A stretch of DNA of 64,000 nt from Aporrectodea caliginosa (lineage: Eukaryota; Annelida; Clitellata; Crassiclitellata; Lumbricidae): NCBI GenBank assembly GCA_020284085.1, contig JACEVL010000341.1, positions 62,001-126,000 of the forward strand, in the 5' to 3' direction. Below, piece by piece: positions 1 to 15,200 of this stretch. The position numbers and the translations under genes were made by a program. The notes beneath the pieces are model-generated. The model worked only from the letters and a program-made list of their open reading frames with translations. It was not told where the DNA came from and ran no database searches. Positions within the stretch are counted from its first letter, which is position 1. The number at the start of each line of letters is the position of its first letter.

Positions 1-233
1 TCTTTTTCGTAATTGAAGTAGGCTTGTCGGAAATTTTTGATATGAAAATTTTCACTCCTTTTTGAGTCTCATCAACGTTTCTCACTTTCATGACGGGTTT
101 AGATTTTGTGATCCTCTTTGATCGAAGGCTAGGCTGGCTCTGTGGAGATATACTCAAGTTGACCTTGCTGTATGTATCATTGGGATCATAGGGTGTTCGG
201 TGTGGTGCATATGTAAACGATCTGAACTTTTCT
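1..233 (-). CDS. ZMYND8: ZMYND8-like exon 15 (runs off the left edge)
   Basis: The acceptor ATTTTAG precedes 233. The exon codes for [19 protein letters not shown], matching the FNYSPFRTPYTP-like stretch after the PWWP of ZMYND8, and then a Ser/Lys-rich region. The frame stays open to base 1, so the exon is incomplete here. Confidence 0.9.
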
Positions 234-3200
234 CTAAAATTGAACAAAAACATACAAACAATCTAAATATCAAATTAATCCAATAACAGTGAACAAACAA
301 CTCAGTTCATTGACAAACTATAAAATATTTTAATAATTAACCTGTGTAATGTAATATAATGTTACATTTATGGTGCTTTGGCTGCCAATCCAATAAAACC
401 TACCTGAGGAGAGAGATGTGTTTGCGCAGTTCTTCTGTCGCTGGTTCAAAGCCTTTTCTGTTCTTAAGTGAAGTTGGAGGCTCTTCAGACATCATAAAGA
501 TCTGTGAAACCGGAACCCATGCCCTACATAAAACACCAACAAAAAGTATCACTGTAAAGCTGCTATTTATATTTGACATGTTGACTGAACAGTCATTTGC
601 AGAGGTATAACCAAGAACTTTGGAAACTGTCACAGGCAAATCAGAAAGCAACATGATATTTTGCTATCAGTTATATAAACTAGATTGCTATGATAAGAAC
701 AGTGCAGAATGTTTACATTAAAAAGAGAAACATCTACAAAAAGACATTCTTTTTCAAGTCATTAAGATGATATAGCTATGCAATGACAAAAAAGGTTAAA
801 TCAATTTACATAGGTTTGTCGAAGTAGTTTATCTAAGACATACATTCGTAAAAAAGTTACCGGTCATGTTCACCAAAGAAACGAACGTCGATCAATCCTT
901 TGTCCTCTCGAAGAACCTGCAGTTTAATGGCAGCATTCAATAATTTAAATAAAGCAGTTTCCATTCCTGTAAGCCACATACTCTAATGGTGAATGATTAT
1001 CATCTGTGAAGCTCAGAAAAGATTACAGACTCAAATATCTGTTCCCTATTTCTGACCTTCTGGCCACGAACCAACAAGTTTAACATGAGTCGAATTTAAC
1101 TGTATGGCAGCCTGCAAGGTGCTCATCTGTCCTACTGCTCCTTTTACAGTCACCCCTATGGAGTTGAAAGCTGAGTCAATCATTATGGGCTAGCGGATAT
1201 CAAACCCGCATCCTTCTAAGCTTCTTGCCAGCATTCAACCATGTTACCATTCAACCATCTCCTATCCTGTTATTCATCATGAGCAGAATTTTCTCGAAGT
1301 AATACATAACAGTGACTCATTCCTTATGTGTACGGTAAGAGAAAGGTAGCCCTTTAGCCCTAGCCATCTATTGAGAGTTCCACTGCATCCTGCATGGTAA
1401 TTTGGTTGTTTCCTCGTCGTGCACAGCCACAATGCAACATGGAAGCTTTGCTGTAGTCAGCCATCATTCTGGAACAGGCTTCCAGGCAATCTGTGACATG
1501 AGCTTCGTCTACTTTTGCAAGCAGTTAAAGACCATTCTGCTCAATCAAAGTCCTGAATTGTCAAGTCCGGAACACCTATGACGACTTTTCTTGAAGAGGC
1601 GCTATATAAATAAGCACTTACGATAACAATTATAATACATACATAAAAGTACATAAAATAGTAATCAGACTGGATGGACTAGCACAAGGTAATGGGATTA
1701 TCTGCATAGTAAAGCCAAACAGAAAGTAGTCAACTAACCTTTGCTGGCCAGAATGGATATCCTTTCATTTTGGCCCAAACTAAAACGTGAGGTGTTCTCT
1801 AAACATCGAAAACAAACGAAAATTAAATCAAAAGAATGCACTTGGAGTTAAAACAAAATTTACACCAGAATTCTTACTCTACTCACATATAAAGAACTAT
1901 ACAGATTCTCTAAATTGTGACTTTTGGATCTTTCAATTTATTAAATATTTAAACAATCAAAAGACCTTTCCATCTGCATTGCATCAGCATTGTTATCCAC
2001 ATGGGCCTTGAACTGATCCCTTCCAGGCACAGTGGGAGTGATGGTATTTTCACTGGTTAGCTGATGGGGTCTGCGGTGCCATGTTGGCCCCAAACTGCTC
2101 TGCCATATGACATACTGTTCGGTGCCTTGCAGCCGTAGGGTTGCGGGTTCGAATCCACCTCAAAGCCACCGCGTAGGGACCCTGGGCAAGTCCTTCACTC
2201 GCAATTGCTTGAAACTCCGATTCAGCGTTCGCGCAGAAGTCGGGAGCGCCTCTGAATAGGAATCTGATAGGGGCGCTATAACAAGTGTTCAAATACAATA
2301 CAAATACAATACTAATAAAGAAGTGAAAAATTCAAGTTTGCTCTCTAAATAACCCAAGTCCAGTATTTTTACCTGTGGCATTTGTACAATCTTGCCAATC
2401 TTGCCAATAACATGTAAAACTGCAGTTTTTAAATTAATTTCTTTCACACGTCTTTAACTTAACTGCACCTATTTGACAGATATGTTCTATTGCTACTAAA
2501 GAAATATTTAGAAATGCAAACATAAAAAATACCAACACATGGCTGGCAGAACCAGTTCTCACTGGGTTTAACACAGGAGTTCATGTAGCAGTCTGGACAG
2601 ACTTCAATCTCATTAGTCTACAACAAAAGTATTAATACAATGCTTCCACTCTAATGCACCAAAGACATTCATAATAAATTACCAACAGCGCATTATACTT
2701 CTAGCTAATACGCAAAGCCACGAGTGCGTTCCTAGCCAGTCAGTAACTGAATGAATTTACTACCTCGATCATAGATAGCCAGCATAAACCTTAATTTGGT
2801 TTAAATATACAACAGTTTGGTAAAAAAAAACATACTCTTGGTGATTCAGAAGGGAAGCAGTCCACAAGGAGAACGAGATTGTCGTACATTAATGGCGTTG
2901 TCCAAAACCAAGAGGAGAATGTTAGAAGAAACTTGGAAGCATGCCAAGATGTAAAGATTTGTAGGTCTCTCATCAGCCGTTAATTGTCTTATGTTAACTT
3001 GGCTTAGAAAACCAAAAAAATTTATCATGATCAAAATTCAAAAGAACTGTCATAAAAGTGAAACAGCTATATCAGTTGAAAGGAAGTCGGTACCAACCTC
3101 ATGCCGACAAACCTTCAGAATAGTCTTAGCAATGTTTGTCAGTCTGTGTTTCTCTGGCAAAGAAAATCAGAGAACTAATACAATACCAATTTACCAAACA

Positions 3201-6200
3201 AAACAGTTTAAAATTGGGTAATTATATGATACACTATGTATAGTATTGTATACATATCCATATACTAATTTCCACTCCTCTTAAATCATGCACTTTAGAC
3301 AGCCATGAATACAGTACTTTTAATGGCATCTTAATACATAATTGATGTACATATACGAACTTGCATGTTAAACTATGTGCCATGTAACTGAATATGATTG
3401 TCTGCAGTCTGTTCTCAACACTGCTGCAAGCGAAGGAAGTACGATCATGATACGCCGCTCCTCCGTGATGCCTGCACTAGTTGCCGGTTCCTTTTTGTGT
3501 TGAGTTTAAGATCTGATTGCTTGTATTTAAAACAATTCATGGGCCATGCCCGAGTATTTGCGCGATTACTGTATCAGGACACACTCCTCTGCATCCGGGT
3601 TGCGACTCCGATCGCTCATGAAAAGCGACCTTCGCGTATGATGGATGAGAATCCATTTTGGCAACTGCGCTTTCTGAACAGTTGACCCCAGAACAGTCTT
3701 CCTCCTGCCCTGTGGGCGGCTGACTCGACTGACTCTTTCAAATCTGGACTCAAGACTTTGTTTTCCAAAGCCTACCCTGCTGTTAGTTGACTCTGAGGTA
3801 GTACACTTGTTGATGGCATGACTATGTTATGGTGCCATATAAATTGTCGCCATAATTATTAATATATTATGTGCTACAACAACCCTTACAAAACCAAGAC
3901 CTCACCATGCCATTTAAGACAGCAAAAGAAAAGACATAAGGAAATTTATCATAATTATTCGAGACCAGACAGGAAGGACATAAGCTACAGACAATAACAA
4001 AGCATACTCACTGCCATTAAATACAATGCAGTTGTGTAGAATCCACTTGACATCTGCTACAAATGCCTCTGTACTTCCATAAGCCTTCTTTTTAATGTTC
4101 TGTAAATTGCAACAGTTACGTCATGTTCAAGTCAAGTCATCATTCAGCACTCATAATCATAATTTGTAGTAAATATTGTTGTTGTCAACAGAAAGCTACA
4201 TTTAAATACACCTGTGCAGAGGTTATTAATCTAATATGAAATTTTTTGGAAAGTAATATGTGACCCACACCTTTTCTAGAGTGCTGAAATCCATAGCATT
4301 GAATATGAAGTCTGTGTAAGTAGGGATGAGAGCACAATCCACCGGTCGTTGAAATGGATCCGTCTACACCAAATCAAATCATAACAAACACAAGAAGGTA
4401 CTGAAAAATGAAATCAAAATAGAAATGGTATATTTTAAGGTTCACGTCTGCTTCTAAACTGTTGCAGAATGGCTAAATTCACTATTAACGCTTCATTGTT
4501 TCAAACTGGTGCATCAGCACATTTCACTGTAAAAATAGTGAGCGTTTGTTCAGGTCATGGTGGCCGTAGTAAGAGATCTACCAAAAGTCCGATGAAAGTC
4601 TGTTGTTTGGCCACCATAACTGCTAAAAATTTGGATACAAATCAGGAAAATGGTTTACCTAGCAGATCATATATATCCGCCTTCATTTCACATGAGTATC
4701 AATGCGTTTGTGCATCGGTACCCAGTGCAATTCTTCCCGCATGTAGCTGGAGTAAGTGAAGATCACTGACCAATCTAATACACTGTGAGGCTGCTACATA
4801 GAAAAGCTGCTGGTTCCCTAACTTTCAGCAGTTTAAGAAAGCACCCATAATGCCACATAGATGAGTCTACAGTGACCATGGCAATCCATCTGAAGCCACA
4901 TGAATATACCAACAGAGTTTCATGTTGAATACAGGTTAATTTTTAATACTGGTCGTTTTTGAATTAAACATGAAAAAGCTTGACCATACCTCAGGGTACT
5001 TCATTCGCTGAAGAACAAATTTCAGAAGAGTACAAAGTGTTTCCATGGATAACATCGACATTGCTTTGGAACGCGTCTCTGTGTTCTCAGCAATCATTAT
5101 TTTCTAACAAATCACAATTACTATTCTGTAGGAGATGAAAAGCTAGAATAGAAAGGCTATTCTTGCATGGCTTGCATTTAATGCAGGTCCAAAAATAAAG
5201 TCAATAAACACCTTGGCAGTGGTCTCTGCTTCTCAAGTGCATTTAACTGTGAACTTTAAATTAAAGTGAAACCACACCGATGGGTCATATGTTAACATTC
5301 CAAAACCTTAAACTACATGCTCGATGTTTCCTTTTCCCATCACTCAATTATTTCTAAATTTGTCTGGCTAATCAGTCTTCCAAAGACCAGTGCTGTGGTT
5401 ACCCTGGTAACTGCAGCTTTATGGAATCACTAGTTAATCAAATGGCAACTACTTTCCCAAATCAAAATTGTGAATATAACGAAGTAGCAAAGACATAATG
5501 ATGACGATGCCGACTGTAGCATAATTATGGCAAGGATTTCTTGGAAGCATGCTTTGCAGAACAGCCTTGACCCGTGATGACAGAAAAAGAAAACGAACAG
5601 CATCCAGATATGTTTATATCTTATACATAATAATTTAAACAACACACATTAGACTTGCCTCACACTCTGGGCAGATCCACTCCTTGCTAGGCTGCTCAAT
5701 GCCAAGGCATTTGATGTGGTAGAGACGAGGACAGAGTTCACAGCAGACGCCCTGCCCATCACGGTGACAGATCCAACAAAATGCATCCGATTCCACACAC
5801 TGCCAACACAAACCAATTGCTTGCATTTATGTCAGTGCATGTATGATATCCTTCACAGTGGCGTACCGTACGAGGGGGCAGGGGCGAGTCGCCCCGGGCG
5901 GCACTTGAGCAGGGCGGCAAAATAGGGTTGAAGAAAAATAAAAGGAGTGAATGCAGAAAAAAACAGAAAAAGTATAAGAGAAAGTAATAAAAGTAGACAA
6001 AGAAGGAAGGAAAGAAAAATAATCCAATAAATAGCATACAGTGGCGTAATGAGGGAGGGGGCGGCGCAGGACAGGGCGGCTTCTGACAATTATAGCATGA
6101 GTGACGGGGAGGAGAGGAATTTGTTTTTGAAAAAAAGAGGGAAAGCAAAAAAAGGTAATCAGAATTTTGGCGGAAGTAATCAAGAAAATTTTCCGGAAAT

Positions 6201-9200
6201 TTCCAAAATTAAGTGCCAAGGGCGGGCATTTTGGGCCATCGCCCCGGGCGGCATTTGAGCTCCGTACGCCCCTGATCCTTCATCTTTCCACAGGTGCTCC
6301 TGAACAACATTTCTGTATAAAGTTGTTAACTGAAGCAGCCTTGTTCAGAAAGAACAGAGCTCAAAGTTTCTGCATCATAAGGAACGACCCGGGTGTAGCC
6401 TAAAGATTTCTTGCTGGTGCATACTATACAGGGGTGGACTGGGGAGTTCAAGCGGCCCGGGAAAAAAACAAAAAGCGGCCCTAACTTCATGACTTTTATT
6501 TTCTTTGTGCATTTTTCATGCATACCCGAGGGCCAGTGACCTCCAAAGTCATGGGTCACTTTACAAATTACATTATGCAATAACAAAAAACGATAAATCG
6601 CATATATAATTTATAATTATATATAAAATATTAAGAATGCGTCAACTCAAGTTATAAATCAATTTATTCGGACTCACTGTGATGGTATTATTGCTGTTTA
6701 TAGTATTAGCAACTTCTTTAAGCCGGGTGCCATTTCGGCTACATGATCTATAATTGTGTCATTATTCAGTTCACTTAAAACATCGGTTTCTGTTGACATA
6801 AGCATAAAAGCTTCAAGGTGTGTAGATGACAATGAGCTTCGCAAGCGATTCTTAATGTATTTCAATTTAGAGAAAGATCTCTCACAAGCTACTTGGGTAG
6901 ACGACAGAGTCAATAAAAGTTTATATGCACTAAAGAGATGCTTGTATGCTTGCCCATAGAAACTGTATTTATGTAGTACAGAAAAGCAGCAAACAGGACA
7001 TTTTTTGCAAAATTTGCATTTTCGAAGTTCCTCACTTTTATCCACAACTTGGTCGTCCCAGTGTTCATGTGGCGAATCTTCACTTTCACTGACGCTGTCC
7101 TCTTATCTCTTACTTTCTCCGCACCACCTTTACAATACGTTTGCATTTATATGTCACCGTAACATATCTTATTTAATTAATATTACTTATTACTAACTAA
7201 CAAATTTAAAAGAAATTTTATCAAAACAAACTCAGTGGAAGACGCCGGAAGTAGAATGGAAGATGTAAATTCTTATCTAACATGGCGGCCGCTGGCTGTA
7301 CGGAGCACTGTAGGTAAGTAAGTATGCATTGCTCTTTTTCAGTTAATTTACAAACCGGTTAACCGAAACTAAAAACCGGTTAACCGATGCCGCAATTTTT
7401 TGTAAAAAACCTGTATCATCTGTACTAAATTGATTATATCACCGGTCCTGTAGCCCACCGGGAATTTCTTGCGGCCCAGTCCACCCCTGATACTATATAC
7501 CAATTTACAACTTCACCACACAAGATAAGCTGCTTCATTATGCTGGAAAAATGTTACAGCATCTAGTGGTGGATTCTGTCATTCTAGAATTCTTTATATA
7601 AGATCATCAAATGGCAACATCATGGTCACTGGAAACTGAAATGACTCAAGTCTGATAAAAAAATCTTTAAATCAAAATAAACCATTGAGGCAGTCAATTT
7701 CCTCTAACAAATAAGGTACTGCAACTGAATTTTTCTTATGTAGCAAAATTTCTTATGATGCCACAACCTGTAAGTGCAAAGTCATCGAATTTTTAGTAAT
7801 CTTTTTGCAAACATATCGTAACTCAGTCATCCACTTTGTCCATTTTGCACCTGTATACAAGTCAATGCTAAACAGGTGTCTAGGGACTGGGTGATATATA
7901 GCTAAAGGATTCCTAGATTTCACGTTTATAGATTTTACTGATAAAGCAAAATGAAAAATGAAAGAATGAAGGCAAGGACAAAGAAACATGTCTGAATGCC
8001 TTCTCGCCACAGATTTAAGCTGGACTGATGGTTAAAGTTAAACACTGATTTTATTCTACAAGGACGGAAAAGTAATAACATGACTGATCCGTACCTGTAA
8101 TTCAACCACTCAGGTAATTCACTGACGGCTGCTGCAAAACAGAAATATAATAATAATGATCACATTGATGACTTACTGTTCCATCTGCAGTGTTTCTGAT
8201 GGTTCTACGCCTCTTAGGAACTGACATCGATTGACTGAGATCAGAATCTGCCGGTCGCTTCCTATCTGCTCACCAAAAGTACAACAAAGCAACAGACATC
8301 AGAAACATTTCCTTATCATAATACATAGAAATATGAAATGCTGTAAAACAGTGAGCAATGTATGCAGATCAAGGCCATGGCTTTCAAAACCAAAGTGTAG
8401 CTCAAGACTGAAGATGGTGACAGTCTATTAGTAATGAATAGTTGGCTGACTGACCAATTACCTTAAACAGAGTTACTTCAACAAGTAAATACAGTCTGTT
8501 CTCATCAAATAATAATTCAAATTATTCATAATCTAACAAACAGAGCTTGCACTAGTTTTCATTTTTAGTTTTGGGGCAAAGCTTTCAAGCTTGACCCTAA
8601 GTACATGTATGTTATGCTCAGTTATATACACATATTTGTATCAAACAAACTTCATATAGTCATTTTGTTTAACTGGAAGTTAAAACTTGCACACTTTAAA
8701 AGAAAGCACGCAACCAAACAATCAAACTGTATATACGACCATGACAAGCATGTAGCTGCTCATAATCGGTATAGCCACTCTGTATCTAATCACACATGCT
8801 ATCAATTCCTGCTGGTCAAAGCTATCTTATCAAATGTCTGTATCATGATCTTGTAGGCCATAGATTCAAGGAAGTATATGAAGCTGACATCTCATGCATC
8901 TTGAATCTAAAATAAGACAATCTTGATCTAAATGTAAAGTAATTCAACCCATCAACTTCTACGGAACAGCAATCCACTAATAAAATGTTGGACTATTTTG
9001 ACAAATTCTTGAACAAGTGAGAAATGAGATGGACCCAGACCTGATCTTGTTTCAACTGGTAAACTCATTCTCGAACGTGCGGCATCTTTTCCTTGTGACC
9101 TGGTTTGTACCAAGACATCAGCACCTGCTCAAAAATCACAATTCCATCCATCAGATTGGTTACAATGAACATAAATTGTTCATTACTTAGCCAAACCACA

Positions 9201-12200
9201 CAGTGGGCTTCATTTTTAATACACATAGCCTCAGTTACCGCTATATAACTGGGCTGAATCTCATACCAAACCAATAGAAAACAATACTGTTAATGCAGCA
9301 CTTTGTGAGGAAATTAGAAGGTTCCATATTATGGGTCTTGACAAATACAATGCCACGTACCTTGATACATTCTACAGTTCCATTATATAATGGCACAAGA
9401 CAGTCACAGAGTACACACCAACACAAATCCATAACATAATCAATTCCCATGAGAAAGAGAAGAATAAGCTTATCTACCTGACCCAGCATGTCTCTTTAAG
9501 CCTTAACACGTTTCACTGTAGCCAACAGTAACTATCGATGAATGAATTCTTGTAACTAGCTGCGTTATGACAGCTTAGTAGATCAATAAACGAAAATACA
9601 ATACAATACAATGAAACACACAGAGATTGGAACAGATACTAAGAAGAACACGCAAAATGACAGAGAGAGACAAAGAGACAGGCAGCCTAGGAAGGATAAG
9701 CACACTGAAACTGGTTGGGCCTTAGGCTGACACTGGAAAGACAGCAAAGGCTCAGCAAAGCAGACAGATCTGGACATCAAGATGAGCCACTCTTAGAGCT
9801 CTTTTGTCCAGAAGAACAACCCTTAATAGAGCAACAAACATAGTAAGGCATAATGATGGGCCTCAGAAGACAACAGTCTTTGCAGGTAATTAGAAATTCT
9901 ACAAACAGTGATACCAACGGTCATCTGGCTAAAGTTCATAGGGTCATACAGGGTAAGTAAGACATTGCTACAGGACACTGTGCACCTGCCTCAAAAGATG
10001 CTGGTGTTGCTATGCTCATGCTTTGGTCTAATCCATCTCAAGACGTTGTGTCCTTCTTTGGAAGATATGTCCAAGTATTACCTCAATTCTACTCTGAACC
10101 ACATTGCCAGGATCCTTGAGTTGGCTGTGGCAGTGACTTGTCTGCCAACTCACTGTTCCTTCCTTTCGAGCTGCCTATCATAAATACCATTCCACTTAAA
10201 CTGTATAGATAATTATTGAAAGGTCACTGTTCTCCGGACCTGTCAGCTGCTTTTAATACCATCATCAATCCCGGCATAGCTCCTCACCACCTAGAGCACT
10301 GGTCTGGGCTTTAGAGTGTTGCTCTCAAATGGTTTGCATCTCACCTCTGTCTTTGCACTCCTTAGTAAGCAATTTACCTTAGCAGCACCAGCTTTTTTCA
10401 GGCTGTGGTGCACCACAGCACTCTGTACCTGGCCCATCCTTTTCTCACCCTTTACAATACTCTGCCTGGCTCACTGCTTGTTGTTTAATCACTGAACTAC
10501 GGTCTATATGCTGACAACACTCAGCTTCATTTCTGTTGACAGTTCCACATCTATCTATGCCTCCTGTCCAGCTATTTCCAACTACTTAGTCTTGGATGCC
10601 TCTTAAATTTTCAAAAAGGAATTTTCTTATTTCTGATACAAGTAAGCAGCTGCACAAGTTCAAATTGCTTACTTCTCTTCACTTGAATGGATCAGTTATC
10701 ACTCATACTTGGTTACCAAGCACACTGGGTGTCATAGTTGATTCCAATATGTCTCGTAATCTGGTCAGTGTTCAATTTCATATATCAGTATGGAATATCC
10801 ACAAAATATGCCTCATGTGCCACAGAATGTCTTGATCAGCTAATGCCTAAGTTTCTACTCATCGTGATAATTGTAGCTCATTTCTAAATGATGGCACCAA
10901 GGTCAATTTGCACAAATTACAATACTTCATAACTCCTTGCCAGATCGACCACAAAATCTCCCAAATTTCAGCACATCACTTTCTAAATGCAATATCTGCA
11001 CTTGTTTCCTAATGAACAAAGCATCCACTTTCAAACTAGTCTCATACTTTACAAATATATTGGCCAGCCAACTAATCTTTTGTCTTTGCTTACCCCTCAG
11101 ATTCACACATGTTGCACTGGCTCTTTGGATGCTTTAACCCCTGTTCTCCCCAATCACTCAGAATGGAACTGGGTTCCTATTCTTTTCAATCACTGGTCAA
11201 GACTCTGGAATTTGCTACCTGTTTCTCTATGTGCTGCTAGCTCGGTGAAGTTGTTTAGGTCAGGTCTACAATCTCATCTGTTTCATATTGCTTATCTTCC
11301 ATGGCCAGTCTTCCAGTCTGACCAGCCTCTCAGACACTGACTGGTTCTGTCCAATAACTTATTCTTTTGAATTATGGTTTTGCTAGAATGCCTTGTGCAT
11401 TATGATAATAGCACTGTAGAAGTTTCGAGATTTGATCGCATGACATTACTCAATTTAAACTTTGATAAAAATTGAATTGAGCCAGAGCCAACAAGTGAAG
11501 AGAATATAAAAATCAATGCAGTGAACAAAACCTTTTGACTCTGGCGTTACTCCAGAAGCAGCAGATGGTAATGAATGGCGACGTCTGTATATCAGACTTC
11601 CATCATTAGCTATAAACAACAGCAAGAAATTTAACAACTCTGAGTAGTCTTCTAGAAGGGGTGCTATATAAATGTTCGATATGAACTAGTGTAATGGCTC
11701 TTGGCTTGTACAGTAAATTAGAGAGGCCAAAGTCAGTCTACATTCCATCCATTTAATTAATGGCTTCAAGCAATTAATCTAAACAATTTCCATTTAAATC
11801 AATAAATGAATTTGATTGATCAATCAAACACAAGTTTTCAGTCAAACTGGTCAATATTCACTGATTGATAATCGATTGCTTTGATCAATTAATTCAACCA
11901 ATAAATCAGGCAGTTGGACAGCCATACAAAATTAACAATGAATGACCTTGTTGAATAAGGAAAAGTAATTAATGTATTTGAGTAACTACATCTAAATTAT
12001 GATTTTGGCATATAAACGAGTTAAGGTCTAATGTTTTGACATATTAACCTGAAATATCAATATACTGGAAATTATAGACATTACTATCAGGTCTGCTTCA
12101 ACTGCAAAATGTATTATATGATCTTGCTAAGACATTCAATTAAAAAATTACAGTATTGTTTCAATTACAATATTATTTCAGAAGTTTCCAATTTTATATT

Positions 12201-15200
12201 ACATTATGATTTAAATAATATTTATTTAAATTATACTTAAATTTATTTAAATTATATAATATAATTAAATATATTATTTATTTGAGTATACAACTACAAT
12301 TACCAAACTTTTTGTATGCATTACATACAGTTGTGTCTACATTTGGTTATTTGCAAGATTTGAGTTGTAAAAATGCAGCTTGCAATGACAATGAAGAAAA
12401 AGATTAGTTCTTTAAGTTAAAACAGTACAAGATGTCTGACACTGCCCAAGTGTCAGGCCTAGGTTACCTTTCTGTATGTTGGCAGAACGCCTGGCCATAA
12501 CAGAGGTACCAGGAATGACGACATTCTTGCTACTAGGCACAACAGACGAGTGCAAAGCTGGTGCAACGGATTCACCAGTGCCTGGCAGATAAGTTATCAA
12601 ATATCACTCATGCAATTTATTAAGTGCAAATACTTGACAAATGTATTTCTTCAACAAGCCACATCTGTTCCAGCTATTTGTATTAAGAAAGCATATTCTT
12701 CCTACATCAATGCTAGTTATATTCAAATATGTCACTTAATTCATTATCAAATCTAGTCACAAATCTTAAAGAAACCGAGTAAACATTGGTTTGTCAAATA
12801 AACATTTTTCAGTGTAGCATCTATATTCATTCTCATTTAAGTTCACAATTCAGCAGCAATCAAACTATACTTAGGAAAGTAAAAGTCTTTTTCAAAAGTA
12901 TCTGTTCAGAATCATGTACTGTCTGTGTGTATAGTAAATGATTAAAATAAATAAGCAAAAATTGTAAGTAAGTTTTTCAGCTATTCATAAAGATATCATA
13001 CATACAGTGGAGACCTGTTTACTTGTGACCCGTTTACTCCTAAAAGTACTTAATGAGTGGTTACACCATGGCTCCCAACACCTATCTAACATGCGGGACC
13101 CGTTAACATGCGGTACAGGAACTTGGCGAGTAGCTGTCTGTATCAGCGGTGCACAGGTGCCTCAATATAAATGAGATAACTGTCACTAGCCACAGCTGTC
13201 TTTAAGCCCTGCACAGGGCAGTACATTTCCACAGCAGGTTAACTTAATATACAGCTGTACATGTCTCAATACCCGACACTTATTAGCAGCTGTAACTGAA
13301 ATAAATTATGCCGGTATTTGTGCCTTCCCACTACCAGCCTATTTAATAACAGCAGACAATTAGCTGTGGCTCAGCCAAGGTGACAACAGATGTGCACCTA
13401 TATGATTGGCAGTTCACTCCTGGCACTTTCATACTTTGAAATAATGCCTGGAAACAGTACATAATAATTTGGCCAGATACAAAAATTGTCTGGTATTAAA
13501 TCACATTCACTTCTGCCCATAACCAGACAGCAATGTGGCCTCTCAAAGAAATTTTACAAATTCATCTGATAGCAGGGTAGCCTATAGTGCAAATGTCTTC
13601 ACATTAGGCAGCCTATGTCTTTGAGCTTCTACACACACTACGGCTTAAGTAAATCATACACTACTGCAGTGCTTCCCAAAGTGGTGGTCCGCGGACCGGC
13701 ACCGGTCCGCCAGCCCTCAGTTGCCGGTCCGCAGAGTGAGTCAAGAAACGGGTCAAATTGTCTCGAAATCAAGAAATGGCTATTATATTTTTAAAAGTCA
13801 TAACAAAAACACTTAGCCTATTACTATTAGGCTAGCATTAAAGGGCAATAGAGTCATAGAATTCGTTAAACATGCATTTTAATCGATTTTAATACATATT
13901 TGACGAATCTATATTAGGTTATAGAAATAAAGAGAAAATTAATAATTAGGCACTGGTCCCCCTGCAGTGGGAAAATTCCTGCCGGTCCGCGATACTGAAA
14001 AGTTAATTCTGCCGGTCCGTGACACTGAAAAGTTTGGGAAGCACTGCAGTACTGTATTCCTCTTACAAGTTAGCTTGACCATTAACACATCAATCAATCA
14101 ATCATAAAATTTATATAGCGCCTCTTCAAGGGCTCTACTCAGAGGCGCTCCCAAGCCAGGCCTGATCATACAGAAAAGTCTTCAATTGGGCGTAGAAGGA
14201 AGCCGAGTGAATGCGAGGAGATAACCGAAGGAAAGATGGCAAGACATTCCACGCTGTTGGACCAACAACAGAGAATGCTCGGCGCTGCATAGTAGCAGTG
14301 CGGGCATGTGGAACCAGGAAGTCACCCCGAGAAGAGGAACGGAGGGCTGAGCGACCCTTAATAGACGAAGAGAGAGTGAAGATGATGCACAAGTAGCGAG
14401 GAGCTGAACCCAAGACGCTTTGCCAGACGAGAGAGCAGAGCCGATATAGGATGATACGCTGCCGGAGGGGAAGCCAGTGTAGAGTATGATGCATGTAGGA
14501 GGATACGCTACCACAGCGAGGAATGGAACCAACAAGGCGCGCCGCAGACCGAAAGACCCTCTCAAGGGAGGACAAGCGGACTTGAGGAAGACCAGTGTAA
14601 AGAGAAGAGCAATAGTCTAGACGAGAGCAGACGAAGGCATGGATAAGAGTAGAAGCAGCAGAGGTTGAAAGAGAGCGAGCAACGACCCTAAGCTGACGAA
14701 GATGGTAAAAGCAGGAGCGAGACAAAGAGGAGAGGTGCTTAGTAAAGGTTAGTTCCTGATCAAGGATGACACCAAGGTCTCGTACAGAGGTAGAGAATGA
14801 TATTAGAGGAAATTCAGCTGCAAGAAGGTTCAGGTCAAGTTTTGCCAGCTGCTGGCGGGTACCCAGCCATATGAACTGGGTTTTAAGAGGATTTAGTCTC
14901 AGGCGATTGGAAGAAAGCCAGGCAGACAGAGTGTCAGTTGCACGAGACATCGAGCGAACAGCACTCAAAGCATCCCTTACAGAACAATGCAAGTAAGACT
15001 GAAGGTCATCAGCGTATGAGTGGCTAGAAAGAGCACTAGAAGCGAGAACAGATTCAAGGTCAGCAGTAAAGAGGATATAGAGAAGAGGACCGAGCACAGA
15101 ACCCTGGGGAAGGCCAATAGGTACGGGGATCCAAGGGGAACGCGACGAATGGAAGACAGTAGATGAAGAGCGATCAGAGAGGTATGAAGAAAGCCACTGA

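Noticed and set aside
5759..6219. Hydrophobic minus-strand frames
   Set aside because: They lie in the hAT element at 5856-6274 and its purine-rich interior, and show no homology or splice context.
13010..13600. A further transposon starting CAGTGGAGACCTGTTTACTTG
   Set aside because: The start resembles some terminal repeats, but I could find no matching inverted end or target duplication.
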